From Pelargonium cotyledonis (taxonomy: Eukaryota; Streptophyta; Magnoliopsida; Geraniales; Geraniaceae), in NCBI GenBank assembly GCA_036897625.1, contig JAYMTA010000515.1:1-27532 (forward strand): DNA of 27,532 nt. The letters run 5' to 3'. A model generated the notes under the pieces. It had not been told where the DNA came from, made no database searches, and saw nothing but the letters and a program-made list of their open reading frames with translations. The translations under genes and the position numbers were made by a program. Position 1 is the stretch's first letter. Every line of letters starts with the position of its first letter. Shown piece after piece: positions 11,581 to 21,800 of this stretch.

Positions 11581-11590
11581 ATTCGGTCCG
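11558..11590. repeat. 10-base inverted repeat around the start codon of the unknown gene
   Basis: CGGACCGAAT at 11558-11567 and its exact complement ATTCGGTCCG at 11581-11590 are separated by 13 bases that contain the predicted ATG (11580-11578) and the next ATG (11571-11569). An mRNA starting upstream could fold a hairpin that hides both start codons. The GGACCGGACCGAAT wording also resembles plant transposon-end sequence, so the repeat may be a relic. Confidence 0.6.
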
Positions 11591-11910
11591 TTTTTATTTA
11601 TTTATTTAAACATTTGATTCAATTGAAGTTAGAACATAATAGGCCATCATGAGTGAACGAGGATTAGAGGCGTAAATTAAGTCCCCCTAGAAGTTCCAAT
11701 ATGTTCTACGTATCAAAAACTTTATTTTAAAAGAAAGAATGATCAAAATATGAGACGAGTTAGAGTCCGAAAAAGTTTACAAAGTGCCCCTCGCACTCAT
11801 TGTCTCTTGGTGACGCGTGAGCATACTCCATCACATATTCCAACCGTCAATTGACACATGTACAGTCTTCGGACGTCGCTACCCAGTTGAATCGATTAGA
11901 TAGTTTGGAC

Positions 11911-11971
11911 GAGTCATCTAGGGGCGAGTCATCCAGGGGACTCAACCCAACTTCACCGAGTCACCCGGGGG
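11911..11971. repeat. Three imperfect copies of GAGTCA(T/C)C..GGGG
   Basis: Copies read GAGTCATCTAGGGG (11911-11924), GAGTCATCCAGGGG (11926-11939) and GAGTCACCCGGGGG (near 11958-11971). GAGTCA is the core of the plant bZIP GCN4-like motif (TGACTC on the other strand), but a regulatory role is only inference. Confidence 0.6.
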
Positions 11972-12254
11972 GAATTCCTTCGCCCTTATATTATCTTGGC
12001 CCATTGCATTTATCATTTGCCATCTCACCGCATGGCGTTTGCAACCTCACTCCTAGACGATTACCATACATAATTTTAGTATAAAAAATTGAGGGTGAAA
12101 TGGTCTTGTCTATTCTAAACCAACATTATTTTTAGTTTAACTTTTAGTTAGAGTATTGTCTAGTTTGAACCCTTATAAATCATTTTTATTAATAAACCCA
12201 ATTTAACTGGTTGCAGCTAGTTCTCAGATGTCTTGTCAGCATTTGTTGATACGT

Positions 12255-12266
12255 CGTGACGTCACG
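12255..12266. promoter_or_regulatory. Perfect C-box palindrome CGTGACGTCACG
   Basis: This 12-base perfect palindrome contains TGACGTCA, the best-known core for plant bZIP (TGA-type and others) dimers. It lies about 580 bases upstream of the PTD start and 675 bases upstream of the divergent gene. A G-box follows 19 bases later. Binding is inferred from the motif only. Confidence 0.5.
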
Positions 12267-12285
12267 TTACGCCATATACAGAATT

Positions 12286-12291
12286 CACGTG
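12286..12291. promoter_or_regulatory. G-box CACGTG
   Basis: TTCACGTGCAC contains the bHLH/bZIP core CACGTG close to the C-box palindrome, in the shared divergent promoter region. Confidence 0.45.
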
Positions 12292-12567
12292 CACATGCTA
12301 CGTCAATATACAATTTCATTGTTGCATGCACGCGAACATTGTCTTTGAGGTGACAACTATGCTAACGTTTCCAGTGCCTTAGCGAATATTAGGCATGTCC
12401 TATTTGGCAAACACCTTAATGGTGCAGTTTTGTATATTTCTCGAGATGTTGTAGCTCCTGCCCATCATCTTGCTACTATAGGCTCTAACAATCAAAACAA
12501 ACTATAAGTCTGTAATAATTGGATGGATGTTTGCTCTGCTTTTGTTTAATATTACTATCTATGTTTA

Positions 12568-12588
12568 TATATATATATATATATATAA
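12568..12588. repeat. (TA)n microsatellite
   Basis: About ten TA units some 200 bases upstream of the PTD TATA box. Confidence 0.8.
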
Positions 12589-12787
12589 AAAACTATGCTA
12601 ACCTTACATTTCAAACAACTACAGCCGATTGTCTGAGTTTTGATTAAATATACGGAGTAGTATACAATGAGCCAAATAAGATGAACCCTTCTTAGGAGCT
12701 GCACCAAAAATTAAAAACAAACGTTTCACTGTCATGAATTTACGGAAGTAACCTGTATGGCTGTATTTATCTTCAGCTTACTGCGCC

Positions 12788-12795
12788 TATATAAA
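12788..12795 (+). promoter_or_regulatory. TATA box of the PTD gene
   Basis: TATATAAA lies 41 bases before the ATG at 12836. Transcription would start near 12820, leaving a very short leader of about 15-20 bases if this box is used. Confidence 0.6.
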
Positions 12796-12835
12796 GCCAG
12801 TTTCAACTTTCCCGCTTCTCTATTAGCATTTGGAA

Positions 12836-15800
12836 ATGGCGACTCCAAATCAAATCTGCGGAGATCCAAATGTAGCAGCGATTCAAAGTGCATCGCATCT
12901 CACGAATTCAGGTATTTTCATCTGATTTCACTCTTTCGTGTTTATTTGCCGAGAAAGCTACGAGGAAGAGGCTATCTATTCGATTTAAGAAATTTGAATT
13001 TTTCTTATATTTTTGCTAGATTTTCTCGGCAGCCAAACACTGTTTAAAGTTTCAGATCTTATAAGGATTAGAACGAAACGAAAATAAGATATTTGAGAAA
13101 TTAAGGCCTCCAATGTTTGTAACATATTTACGCAGGAACTAAGCATGATTTTTCTATTTCAACTTGCGCGTTTAGTTTTCTGCGCAATCTGTTTGGGTGC
13201 TTAGAAACCTGAGGAAAAAGAAGAGGAATCATGGTTCCGATTCTGCCGCAATCGAAGAGTGTAGCTCAAAGTAGATTAGAAACTGTACATATAACTCCAT
13301 AAACTAAGAAGTTTGGTAGATTTTAGTTGCTTATCAATCAATTTGTCTCATAACAAGTGATTTTGATTAAATTTTGACTAGTATGCTTCAGGTTCATCTG
13401 TCTAACAATATTTTTGAACTCCTTGTTGGATTTGGATCAGTTGCTGCACAAAATAGCCACAATTTTAAAATATAATACTGTCTGTTTTGAAGTTTTCTAG
13501 TTCACTGACAATTTTGGAATTTTAAAGTATTTTTCATTGTAGTCCTTGAATTTTCTGGAAGACATATACTGTTATTACTTGTTAGCATATCTTGTTATCG
13601 GCATATACTCCACTAATGATAAGTAGAATTTAGAACACGTATCTATGAGAAAGGAGGAAGCATAAGATCAGAGAGGAGCTTCTATGACATCCAATTTATG
13701 GAGTAAACAGTACCATTTGTTTTATGATTTATGTAATTTAGAAGCTGAATTTAATGTTTATTTTTCTCTCTATATTATTGGTCGCTAGGCAAACTTGGAA
13801 TTTTTCTTCAAATTAGAGTTCAGGACTATGTCTCGCACTATATATAATAGGATTCTTTTACGATATAAATGCCTGATGAGTTGGCGAGTTCATATTATCA
13901 AAGATGAATACAGCACTAAATTCTGTTGTGGCTTGATACAATCTAAAGCTTCATAATATTTGCAAGAGAGGAAGATATATATATTTTTTTGGCAGGGTCG
14001 CCAAAGTGATTTTTGGATTCAAAGAAGTAATGGTTATTATTCTTTCAATTTCTTGAACTGTTCAGCTATTTAGAAAAGTACATCAGCATAATATTATTAT
14101 ATATACACACAAATTGACACTCACTTTACTGGCATCAAGATGTTATTCACACGTGACATTCAAAACTTTAAAACTGGTCTCAGTAGTGGTGCAGCCATGG
14201 CAGACCTTTGGCTTCCTTTACACTGTTAATTGTAGAATTTTGGCAAGCTAAATTGCTTCCTTTTCCTATGTATCCATCCTCATCAGAAGTCTAATTGTAA
14301 CATCAACCTTTGATAAAGAGGCCTCTTCAATACTTCAGAAGCTGTATATCTCATGAATTTTATTATGCTAATACTGATAGCATCTCTTTGGAATTTCAAC
14401 ATCTTTAATAACCATATCGTTATCAATCTAGTTAATCATGTAACAACTTTGTAATTATTTTTGGAACAGGGGTATGAATGCCACCAAAATTATATTTCTA
14501 TTCATTTTATGACTTTAAGCTCTGTTATTGCTGTACTCAATAACGTTTTGACAGACTTCAGTTTATTGAATGATAATAATGTTTAATTCTTGATAATTTT
14601 GTACATTCTTTATAATATTTATAGAACTATTGGTGATGAGAATAACAGCAATAGGCTCACACTCTTGAGAATGTGTGGATTTACAGATGACTGCCGAGAG
14701 TTGCATGATACCTTTCTTCAGACACTTCATTTATCTAATTTGTATTCTCATTTTTAATTTTGTTCTTACCTTATGTGCTGGGGGTTAAGTTAAATGTTTT
14801 AGTTCTGCAGGTGGTGGTGGCGGGGTTTGCATGATGAGCAACACATGGAAAAATAATCAACACCCTTCCTTCATCAAATTTGTCTCCTCCTTCCTCAGTG
14901 CAAATTATTTTCGCCTCAACGTTGTCCCTATTTCCCCTGTAATTGCCTATCTACACCCATTTTACTGCAAAAGTGCTTCTTTCTCTCATGTCTCAACTGA
15001 ACATTTCATTTGTAGGACTTCATTTTCAACTGTGGGGGTGTGTCAGTGGCATTTGTGTTTTTGACAACATGGGAACGCGATAACATCCCGTCAATCATCA
15101 GCAGGTACTTCAGCTGCCATCATTTTTTGGATATTCGGTCTGTGTTATGTTTACTTTATTCTACTTTCTGCAGAATTCAAAAATTGAAGGGGCAGTTCGG
15201 AAACCTGTATGTTGTAGTGACCCTCCCAACCAAGGAGCAAAATGACTCATTTGTTCGCTCTTACTTCAAGTGAGTTAAACAAAACTAATTTTGACATCGA
15301 TTTCAAGCTATTCTAGTGAAACTTTGTTTTTCTTCATATCCGGTAAAGATATGGCATGGAAGTTGGGAGACCTGCATTTGTGCCAGTTCAAGACTTAGAG
15401 ATGGGCTTTGAGAAGATCGTAAATATAGCATACTCTCACAGGGGTAAGACATTCACTTCCATTGCTTCCCCGCAGTTTCTTGAACTAATCCTGAAGTTAC
15501 TTGCAGTATGCAAGCAGAAGGATATCATATCAAGAATGAAGACTGAGGTTAGTTGGTTGAATCTCTAAATATTCTAATATTTGGAGAATGTTCTTTTGTT
15601 CATTTTGACAAATACCTAAGATATTTCCTTTTTTTACTTGTAAAGAGGATACAATCAGTACAAAGGATGGAGGTTTTCCTCAGAGTAATCACATCCATAC
15701 CAGGCATTGATAGTCATGATGCCAATATGGTAAGTTCAAAACAAAACAATCTTATATATTCCTTCACATTGATTTTTTTTTTTTTTTTGGTACTCTCTTG

Positions 15801-16294
15801 CCTCAACATTAATTTTTGTTATTATGTTTTAAATGTGAAAATGAGATGAACATTTGACATTACCCACCATTGTATCTACTCTTTTTCCCTCCTGAGACCA
15901 ATTTGGCCTTTTACAGTCTTTAGAATGATTCTGATGATTATTGACATGTTGAACTTGGATGGAAATCATTGCAATGAAGTACAAGTTGGATTTTATTTTG
16001 TAACCAAGACAACTTGAATTCTAATTTGACATTTTTTTGGGTTAAATTTAACTTTATAATATTTGGATTTTGGAACTGGGTTTTGTAATGCATAATTATT
16101 CATAAAGGTGAAAGGGAACTTATAACAAGGCTTTCTCTGTTCAGCTTAACCAAGGAATTGGTTCATTAGAAGCAATTGCCAGAGCATCAAAGGAGCACAT
16201 TTTGGAAAACACAGACCTCTCTGATGAAAAGGCCGAGACGATTACAAGATTTTTCAGAGATCCGAAATTCTATCTCAGTCCAAAACTCAGCTGA
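12836..16294 (+). CDS. PTD: PARTING DANCERS (PTD), ERCC1-like meiotic crossover factor
   Basis: Ten phase-compatible GT-AG exons (12836-12911, 13136-13196, 14625-14741, 14803-14938, 15016-15104, 15174-15269, 15349-15443, 15507-15547, 15646-15729, 16145-16294) give 314 residues. The middle (about 95-225: [56 protein letters not shown]) fits the XPF/ERCC1 central fold. I see no GDxnERKxxxD nuclease motif. The C-terminus (about 245-300: [33 protein letters not shown]) is a tandem helix-hairpin-helix. This architecture and wording match plant PTD, which partners the XPF-like SHOC1 and promotes class I meiotic crossovers in the nucleus. The match is from memory of the family, not an alignment. Exons 4-10 are secure. 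Exons 1-3 are less conserved and rest on splice phase: exon 3 ends at GTATTC and exon 4 starts at TTTTAG|T, eight bases before a competing CAG. A five-glycine run sits near residue 88. Confidence 0.85.
15770..15788. repeat. Poly-T tract in the last long PTD intron
   Basis: About 18 T in a row on the sense strand inside intron 9, roughly 40 bases after the donor at 15730. Confidence 0.7.
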
Positions 16295-16980
16295 AAATTC
16301 ATCACCTTTTCAAGTGAATGCTTTAGCATTTTCAGGTGAGTTACTTCGATCTTAAAGACTTAAACTGTTCTACTTTAGGACTCTGCCTTGTTGATCGTAG
16401 TGATTATGAGTTCAATCTGGTTTCTCTTTCTCTACGAGTAAATAAGTATTCGGGATTTGAATTTAAACCAAAATCCTTATACATTTCCAGAATTATAATA
16501 AGATCGATAACTATGTCTAATGGGTTGAGGTTATATAGCAATTTTACATCATAGCCCGACTTAAGCGCAACAGAACCATCAAGACATCATGTATTGGTTG
16601 AATCCTAGTAGGATATGCAATTCATAGATAAAATATGAAGGTCAATCTATATTTGATAATAGTTAGTAGTATTCACAGACACAAATCACCTACAAGTAAC
16701 TATCCAATCAACCTTGAAATGTATGGAAGACATGAAGGAGATTTAGTAATTTAGAGTATCACGTTCACATCAACATGAGCTACACAGATATCAGAAAACT
16801 AACAGAAGACTCAGATAACACAGTAGAGCTTTTGGACTTGAAATTTATAACAAAATTTAGATAAAGGAAATGTATAAAATACAAAATACAAATAAAGAAG
16901 ACTTAACATAATACTTGAATTTATTTTAAGAATACCAAATCAAATCATACCAATCTACAGTCTACCTCTCAATACATTGT
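16295..16980. other. 3' flank of PTD, no further gene
   Basis: The PTD 3' UTR contains a consensus-quality donor CAG|GTGAGT at 16333-16341, 41 bases past the stop. The 72-codon frame at 16336-16554 follows directly and is not accepted. The rest to 16980 is AT-rich with nothing recognised. Confidence 0.5.
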
Positions 16981-17104
16981 GCCTTGGTCGAATCCTTAGA
17001 ATATCCAATTAAAATTGGATCAGAAATTATATGCCTTGGTCGAATCCTTATATGCCTAGGTCGGATCCTTAGGCTATCCAATTAAAATTGGATAAGAAAT
17101 TATA
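16981..17104. repeat. Tandem repeat of about 52 bp, two full copies and one partial
   Basis: Copy 1 (16981-17031) starts GCCTTGGTCGAATCCTTAGA and contains ATCCAATTAAAATTGGAT, AGAAATTATAT. A partial copy (17033-17052) repeats GCCTTGGTCGAATCCTTA. Copy 2 (17053-17104) starts GCCTAGGTCGGATCCTTAGG and repeats the same core. Each full copy holds a perfect palindrome, ATCCAATT-AA-AATTGGAT. It lies just beyond the 3' end of the mTERF relic. Confidence 0.85.
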
Positions 17105-17120
17105 TCATCTGTCTTCAGCT

Positions 17121-17414
17121 TCACAGTGTTGAAATAGAAACCCAGTTTGCTCCTGAGAAGTCATTTTCAACCAGATACTCTAATTTTGAATCGGGGCGCT
17201 TCTCGATCCATTTGACGACGTTGGCAGTGTCAAATCCGTGAGATTTGAACAAACTCATGACTGGATCAAACCTCTGGATGCTGTTCTCGTTGAGGTGGAG
17301 CTTCTGAGAGGTTGTAATGGCAGATTTTAAAGGAATCCCACATGAGTTCATCAGGAAATCAAATGTAAATGAAGAAGTAGCTGAGAGTTGGGTGGTTGAT
17401 GTTGATGAAGACAA
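17121..17414 (-). pseudogene. Broken fragment of a plant mTERF family gene
   Basis: The minus-strand frame reads SFTFDFLMNSCGIPLKSAI, SQKLHLNENSIQRFDPVMSL, FKSHGFDTANVVKWIEKRP. This closely follows the first mTERF repeats of plant organelle-targeted mTERFs (FTVSYLINSCGLSPESA, then SVLALFRNHGF…IxKLxxKRP). Normal members are about 350-400 residues with seven or more repeats. Here only about 97 codons remain. The text jumps from KRPDSKLEYL to DFSGANW, consistent with loss of the segment usually between KRP and PKLEFF, and then stops. No good start exists. The only nearby in-frame ATG (17426-17424) is followed one codon later by TAG (17420-17418), and the open frame begins at TTG. Intact family members control organelle transcription or splicing. 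This copy is most likely dead. Confidence 0.75.
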
Positions 17415-17643
17415 GAGCTACTGCATAAAAAAAATGAAGTTTTTGAAGGGAAATTTAGCCATTGATTCGGCGATAGAGGGAGAGAAGGTTGAGATTAGGG
17501 TTCCAGGTTTTGATGGCATTAAATACACCTTGATCCGTAAATGACGGAACCGACAAAAATACACCTTGATGACTTCATTGACATGATCGATCCCATCTCT
17601 TTGAAATGTCTTGCACATGCACACTGACTACTAACTAGGGTTG

Positions 17644-18068
17644 TAATCAAGCTGTAGACAAAGTCTTAAGAAAGTTCGGGGTATGACCCGACTCAGAGTT
17701 TGGAACTAGGGTTGTTATAGTAAGAGTGTCGGATGTAGAGGTAGTGGAGGCGTTAGCAATTAGAGAAGCGTTGAAATGGGTGGAAGGTAGGGATTGGTCG
17801 GGTTTGGTGGCGCAGTTTGATTCGAAGATGGTCATTGAGGATTAACAGGCTGAATGTGAGATTTTCAGTATTATTAGCTTGATCATTAGGCATATTCTTG
17901 CTACCGCGGATAGAGTAGATAGTTTATAATTTTGTTTTTGATCGATTTGCGGATGGAGTGGTTCATGATCTTACTAGGTCATCAGTGTCTCTATCAGACT
18001 GTACATGGTGGATTGAATTCCAGTTATATGAGTTAATTATTCATTTGTTGCATGGTGATTTGAATTAA
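17644..18068 (+). pseudogene. Degraded RNase H domain fragment (LINE or RVT_3 type), copy 1
   Basis: The frame ending at TAA 17843-17845 reads RVVIVRVSDVEVVEALAIRE, ALKWVEGRDWSGLVAQFDSK, MVIED. This is the EAxAxxxAL…DS/DSK pattern of plant RNase H-like (RVT_3) domains that end non-LTR retroelements. After the stop and a frameshift it resumes near 17925 as YNFVFDRFADGVVHDLTRSS and VSLSDCTWWIEF, which corresponds to the usual RRxANxxAHxLA…W tail. An in-frame TGA also lies upstream (about 17683). The Glu and Asp positions of the active site are still visible (E in VEAL, D in QFDS). Two stops and a shift make it non-functional. Confidence 0.75.
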
Positions 18069-18155
18069 TATATGTTTTAGTTTCGAGTTTATAAAAAAAT
18101 AAAAGTAATATTCTTATGTCCACCTTATTTATTTAATTTAATAATTATAATAACT

Positions 18156-18251
18156 AGTCTTTTGTCATTTAGTTGGGTTAGTCGGTGTGCAAATCGGATG
18201 ACTCATGCTTTAGGTAAGTCGTCTGTTTATGTGTCAGACACTGAAGAATGA
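18156..18251 (+). pseudogene. Second partial RNase H tail, copy 2
   Basis: One frame reads FSWVSRCANRMTHALGKSS then VYVSDTEE and TGA. This is the same C-terminal RNase H motif (FxxVxRxANRxxHxLA…SVxVSD) already present about 190 bases upstream in copy 1. The two copies differ strongly, and an A/T-rich stretch lies between them (about 18069-18155), so this is either a second insertion or a diverged duplication. Confidence 0.65.
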
Positions 18252-18850
18252 TTGAGTTTACAACCACATATTCATGTTTCGGACTTGTTAGTTTTGGAGA
18301 TGGTTTAAATAAAAGTTATTATTCTATTTAAAAAAATTAATAATTATCACACAAAAAAATATTCATCAAAAAGTTCGTTAGACTCTATATTTTTATGAAT
18401 AAGGTGATCTAATATGGTCCGCTCGTCGTGAAGAAATCATATACATCAACAATGCGCGTCAAATACATGTTTAATTGTTTATATATCTATCACCAATAAA
18501 AATTAGTTGGATCTATTTGAGAAAAGCAGGACGCTTCATTTTCAAAACCCCATTGACCTCTGCCATATACTTCAGGAAAAATAAAAAACACTTCAAATTC
18601 CTTGGAGCCACAAACTTACAACACTTTGCTATACAATTCAACAGTTGCAGCCAAGTTTGTACACAATCCAAGATTCGATGCCACTTTATTTCATTGATTT
18701 ATTGCTATAACATTAAAAAGACTTGTCATTCTGAGAGTACACAGCACATAGAGCCAAGTAGTAAATACCACAGCTCTTGTAGAAACGTACAATTCAAGGC
18801 CTATTGGAACAACAACAACATATGCTACAACCTATCCAATACTTGGAAAC
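18252..18850. other. 3' flank of the AK-HSDH gene
   Basis: No separate gene is seen. The part next to 18850 is the probable 3' UTR of the minus-strand AK-HSDH gene, with an AATAAA word on that strand at 18690-18685, about 160 bases past the stop. The 140-codon plus-strand frame at 18475-18897 runs into the last AK-HSDH exon on the opposite strand and has no recognisable domain. Confidence 0.5.
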
Positions 18851-21800
18851 TTACGAAGGTGCACCAAGATACGAGGCGAGGCGCAATATGTCGCTGAATA
18901 TTCCACCAGCTGTGACTTGTGCTCCAGCTCCCGGCCCACGGACTATCAGAGGTTGCGCCTTGTACCTCGTTGTTGTGAAGGCAATTATGTTATCAGACCC
19001 AGATAGCTGTGCAAACGGGTGGTCTTCCTTGTACCTTTGCAACTCGACTACTCCTTTCTGGTTTACCACGTCCACCACCCCAACATATCTCAAGACCTTC
19101 ATATACACATCTCATGCTCGTTAGGAAACAAGGTGAGAAATTTGAAACTAACTGTAAAGTTTCTGAAGTGACCGATCATTGGAATGGGACGGATTGTAGA
19201 AAATTGGTGTTAGTATGGATAATTAGCCTTTCCATGGGAAATGTCTTAGACGATTTCTTTGAAGGAAAGGATGATCGTTTAGCAAACCGGAACTAGCAAA
19301 TATATTTACAGGTCATCTTTAGCTTGAAATGATTTCGAGATACTTACTTCCCCAGCATTCTCTGCTTCCTGTTGTTTCTTAGTCATGTCCTGGTTGAATT
19401 GTGGCAGTTGCTTCATAAATTCGTCAGCTGATGCACTAGCCTGCTGCAGCACATTATCAGAATGTCCATTAAAGGTGAAGCTATGTAGAGTCATGTGACG
19501 TAATAGAGAGAGAGAGAGAGAGAGAGTCCAAGTTCTTACTCTTAATGGTTCTGGAACAAGGCTCTCAATAGGTATATCAGATAGCTCCAACTTCAGACCT
19601 GATTCTCTTGCAAGAATGATCACCTGAAACGTAAAAACTGCCTCAGAAGCCTGGTCTAAGCAATTAATTTACAGGATATAGAAACAAAAGTAGATAAAAA
19701 TGATACGGAATAAGTATTTTTCCACAAGCAAAAGCAATATATATGCTCAATGATGCCTATTCCTACCAGATCTTATGCTTGAACTAAGGCTAGCTTATTG
19801 ACTCAAATCAAAGCAGAGTTAGAACTGGTGCAAATGCAATTAGAGCTATTTATTTACTGAAACGACAAGGTTTCAGAAAAGGATTCTCTACATAGGTAAC
19901 TTGAACAGATTAACTTCTGATTCAATAATCTTCGACAAGTTATTAAGGGACATTTCACAATCACAATGCTTATATATAGTCTATTTTCAGAGGCGGTGTT
20001 TTATTTGATGGACATATAAAAGAATACTAATCTGACAGAAAAGATAAGGTAAAACCGTAAAAGATGATTAACAAATTAGTAAGTTGCCAAATAAGGTTGG
20101 GTCTTGCTAAAGGCAAGTTTCGCAATCAATAAGCACAGCACCAAGAAGTCTACAAACCAGCTACTATTTAAATGTAGCCAAGGTCAAGAGTTTAATCTTA
20201 GCTACTATAGTCCAATGGAAGAAGAAAAAACTAGGATAGTATTATGATACTTCAGTGCCATACTTTAAAAAAGCAATATACGGAATAAGTACTACTACTA
20301 TGTTAAATAACGAGTTTACAGGATATTTACCTTTCGAGCGACATCGGTGCCAGATAGATCATCCCTGGGATCTGGCTCAGTGTAACCTGCTTGTTTTGCT
20401 TCAGCAACTACCTCACTGAAAGCTCGTTTACCAACAAAGTTGTTGAAAATATAACTCAAGGTGCCGCTGAAACAAGAAGAGATGGATTGCCCGTATGTTA
20501 AAAGATATTTGTATAGATAGAAAAATTAGAATAGAAAAGGAAGTAGTCAACATAAAGACACCTGAAGATGCCTTCAATCCGCAATATTTTATCCCCAGTT
20601 TCGAGGAGACCCCGTAAAGTGCTGATAATTGGGAGACCAGCCCCAACAGTAGCTTCATAAAAGTAATGTGTATAGGATTGTCGTTGAAGAGCTCTTAACT
20701 TCAAATACTGGATGTGGATAGTACAAGTGTTATGACAACTCTCAGCATAATTATTTAGGGAAAAATAAAACTTGAAAGAACAAGTATAGTAAGTATAATA
20801 TGGATTTTACATAAAATTCACTAAATTGGAAGAGACTACACTAAACAACAAATTCCCTTCTTCTGCCATATATGGGTCATCATTTTTACCATATATGGGT
20901 AGAGGTTTTACCTGATCAAGCGGTCCTGAATTGGCCTTCTTATTAGGGGTGATGACATGAATTCCTTGCCGCAACCAATCATAGTAATGGCCCGCAACAG
21001 TAGAGTCTGCTGTACAATCTACCAGAACAGTATTCGGAATGAAGTGATTTTCATGCACATGTTGGACAAAATTTTCCAAATTAGCCACTTCTCCTTTCTC
21101 CTTCTCAAGCTCTTTCCATTTGGACAAGTCAATACCCCTGCAACACAAAGGGTCATATAGAGAAAATTACTGAACAACTGGTTAGTGGAGCAAACACATC
21201 TAACAATTGCTGGCAAGTACTGAGAAGCAAGAGATAAACCTGATTGAGATAATCTGAAAAAATAATATTGTGCTATATTTGAAGGACATACATCTCACGA
21301 CGAGAACTACTATAAAAATCTTTACTCCTCAAGAAGGAAAGAAGGAAAAAAACGACTGTTTCCCCACTCGGTGCTGAGATACAAGGTTCATGCTTCAAAC
21401 AATTGCTCTTCTCTTTCTCGCGCAAGTCCACACACGATCTAGCACCTCAGTATTTTATGACATAGATAATCCATGTTTATGTTGTAGAGGACCTACTCAA
21501 CTAAAAGCTTAAGTTGATAGTTAAGGCCCATTCTTAATTTTACACTATAACATGTGGATTTATGCCAGGGAAATGAAAATCTATTTTTTTTTTTTTGGTT
21601 AAAGCAGAATACAAGTGATGCAAAGTTCAATTTCAAAAGCAAAAAAAGCTAATCTGACAAGAAAGGTTCACTTAATTCTAACAGTCAAAATCAGTCATGA
21701 GATAAACTTCTGTATGTACTTAGACTCAGGACTTAGATCTTAGATTATGAAAGAGGACCCAGCCCTGAACTGCTCAACTTTGGACATCTGAAATAATTTG

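Larger units (their letters stand above)
11591..12787. other. Divergent intergenic region between the unknown gene and PTD
   Basis: No gene is seen. It contains three imperfect GAGTCAxCxxGGGG copies (about 11911-11971), a C-box palindrome (12255-12266), a G-box (12286-12291) and a TA run (about 12568-12588). The 77-codon frame at 11851-12084 covers the GAGTCA repeats, has a low-complexity Ser/Pro composition and was not accepted as a gene. Confidence 0.5.

Noticed and set aside
12757..13047. 96-codon plus-strand frame across the PTD start
   Set aside because: It is a different frame running through the TATA box, PTD exon 1 and intron 1, with no recognisable protein.
17317..17544. 75-codon plus-strand frame starting MADFKGIPHEF
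   Set aside because: Its first half is antisense to the clear mTERF text. The second half (KVEIRVPGFDGIKYTLIRK) is tempting but matches no domain I know.
18475..19124. Plus-strand frames of 140 and 106 codons over the end of AK-HSDH
   Set aside because: They overlap the last AK-HSDH exon and 3' UTR on the opposite strand. The conserved AK-HSDH reading explains the openness.
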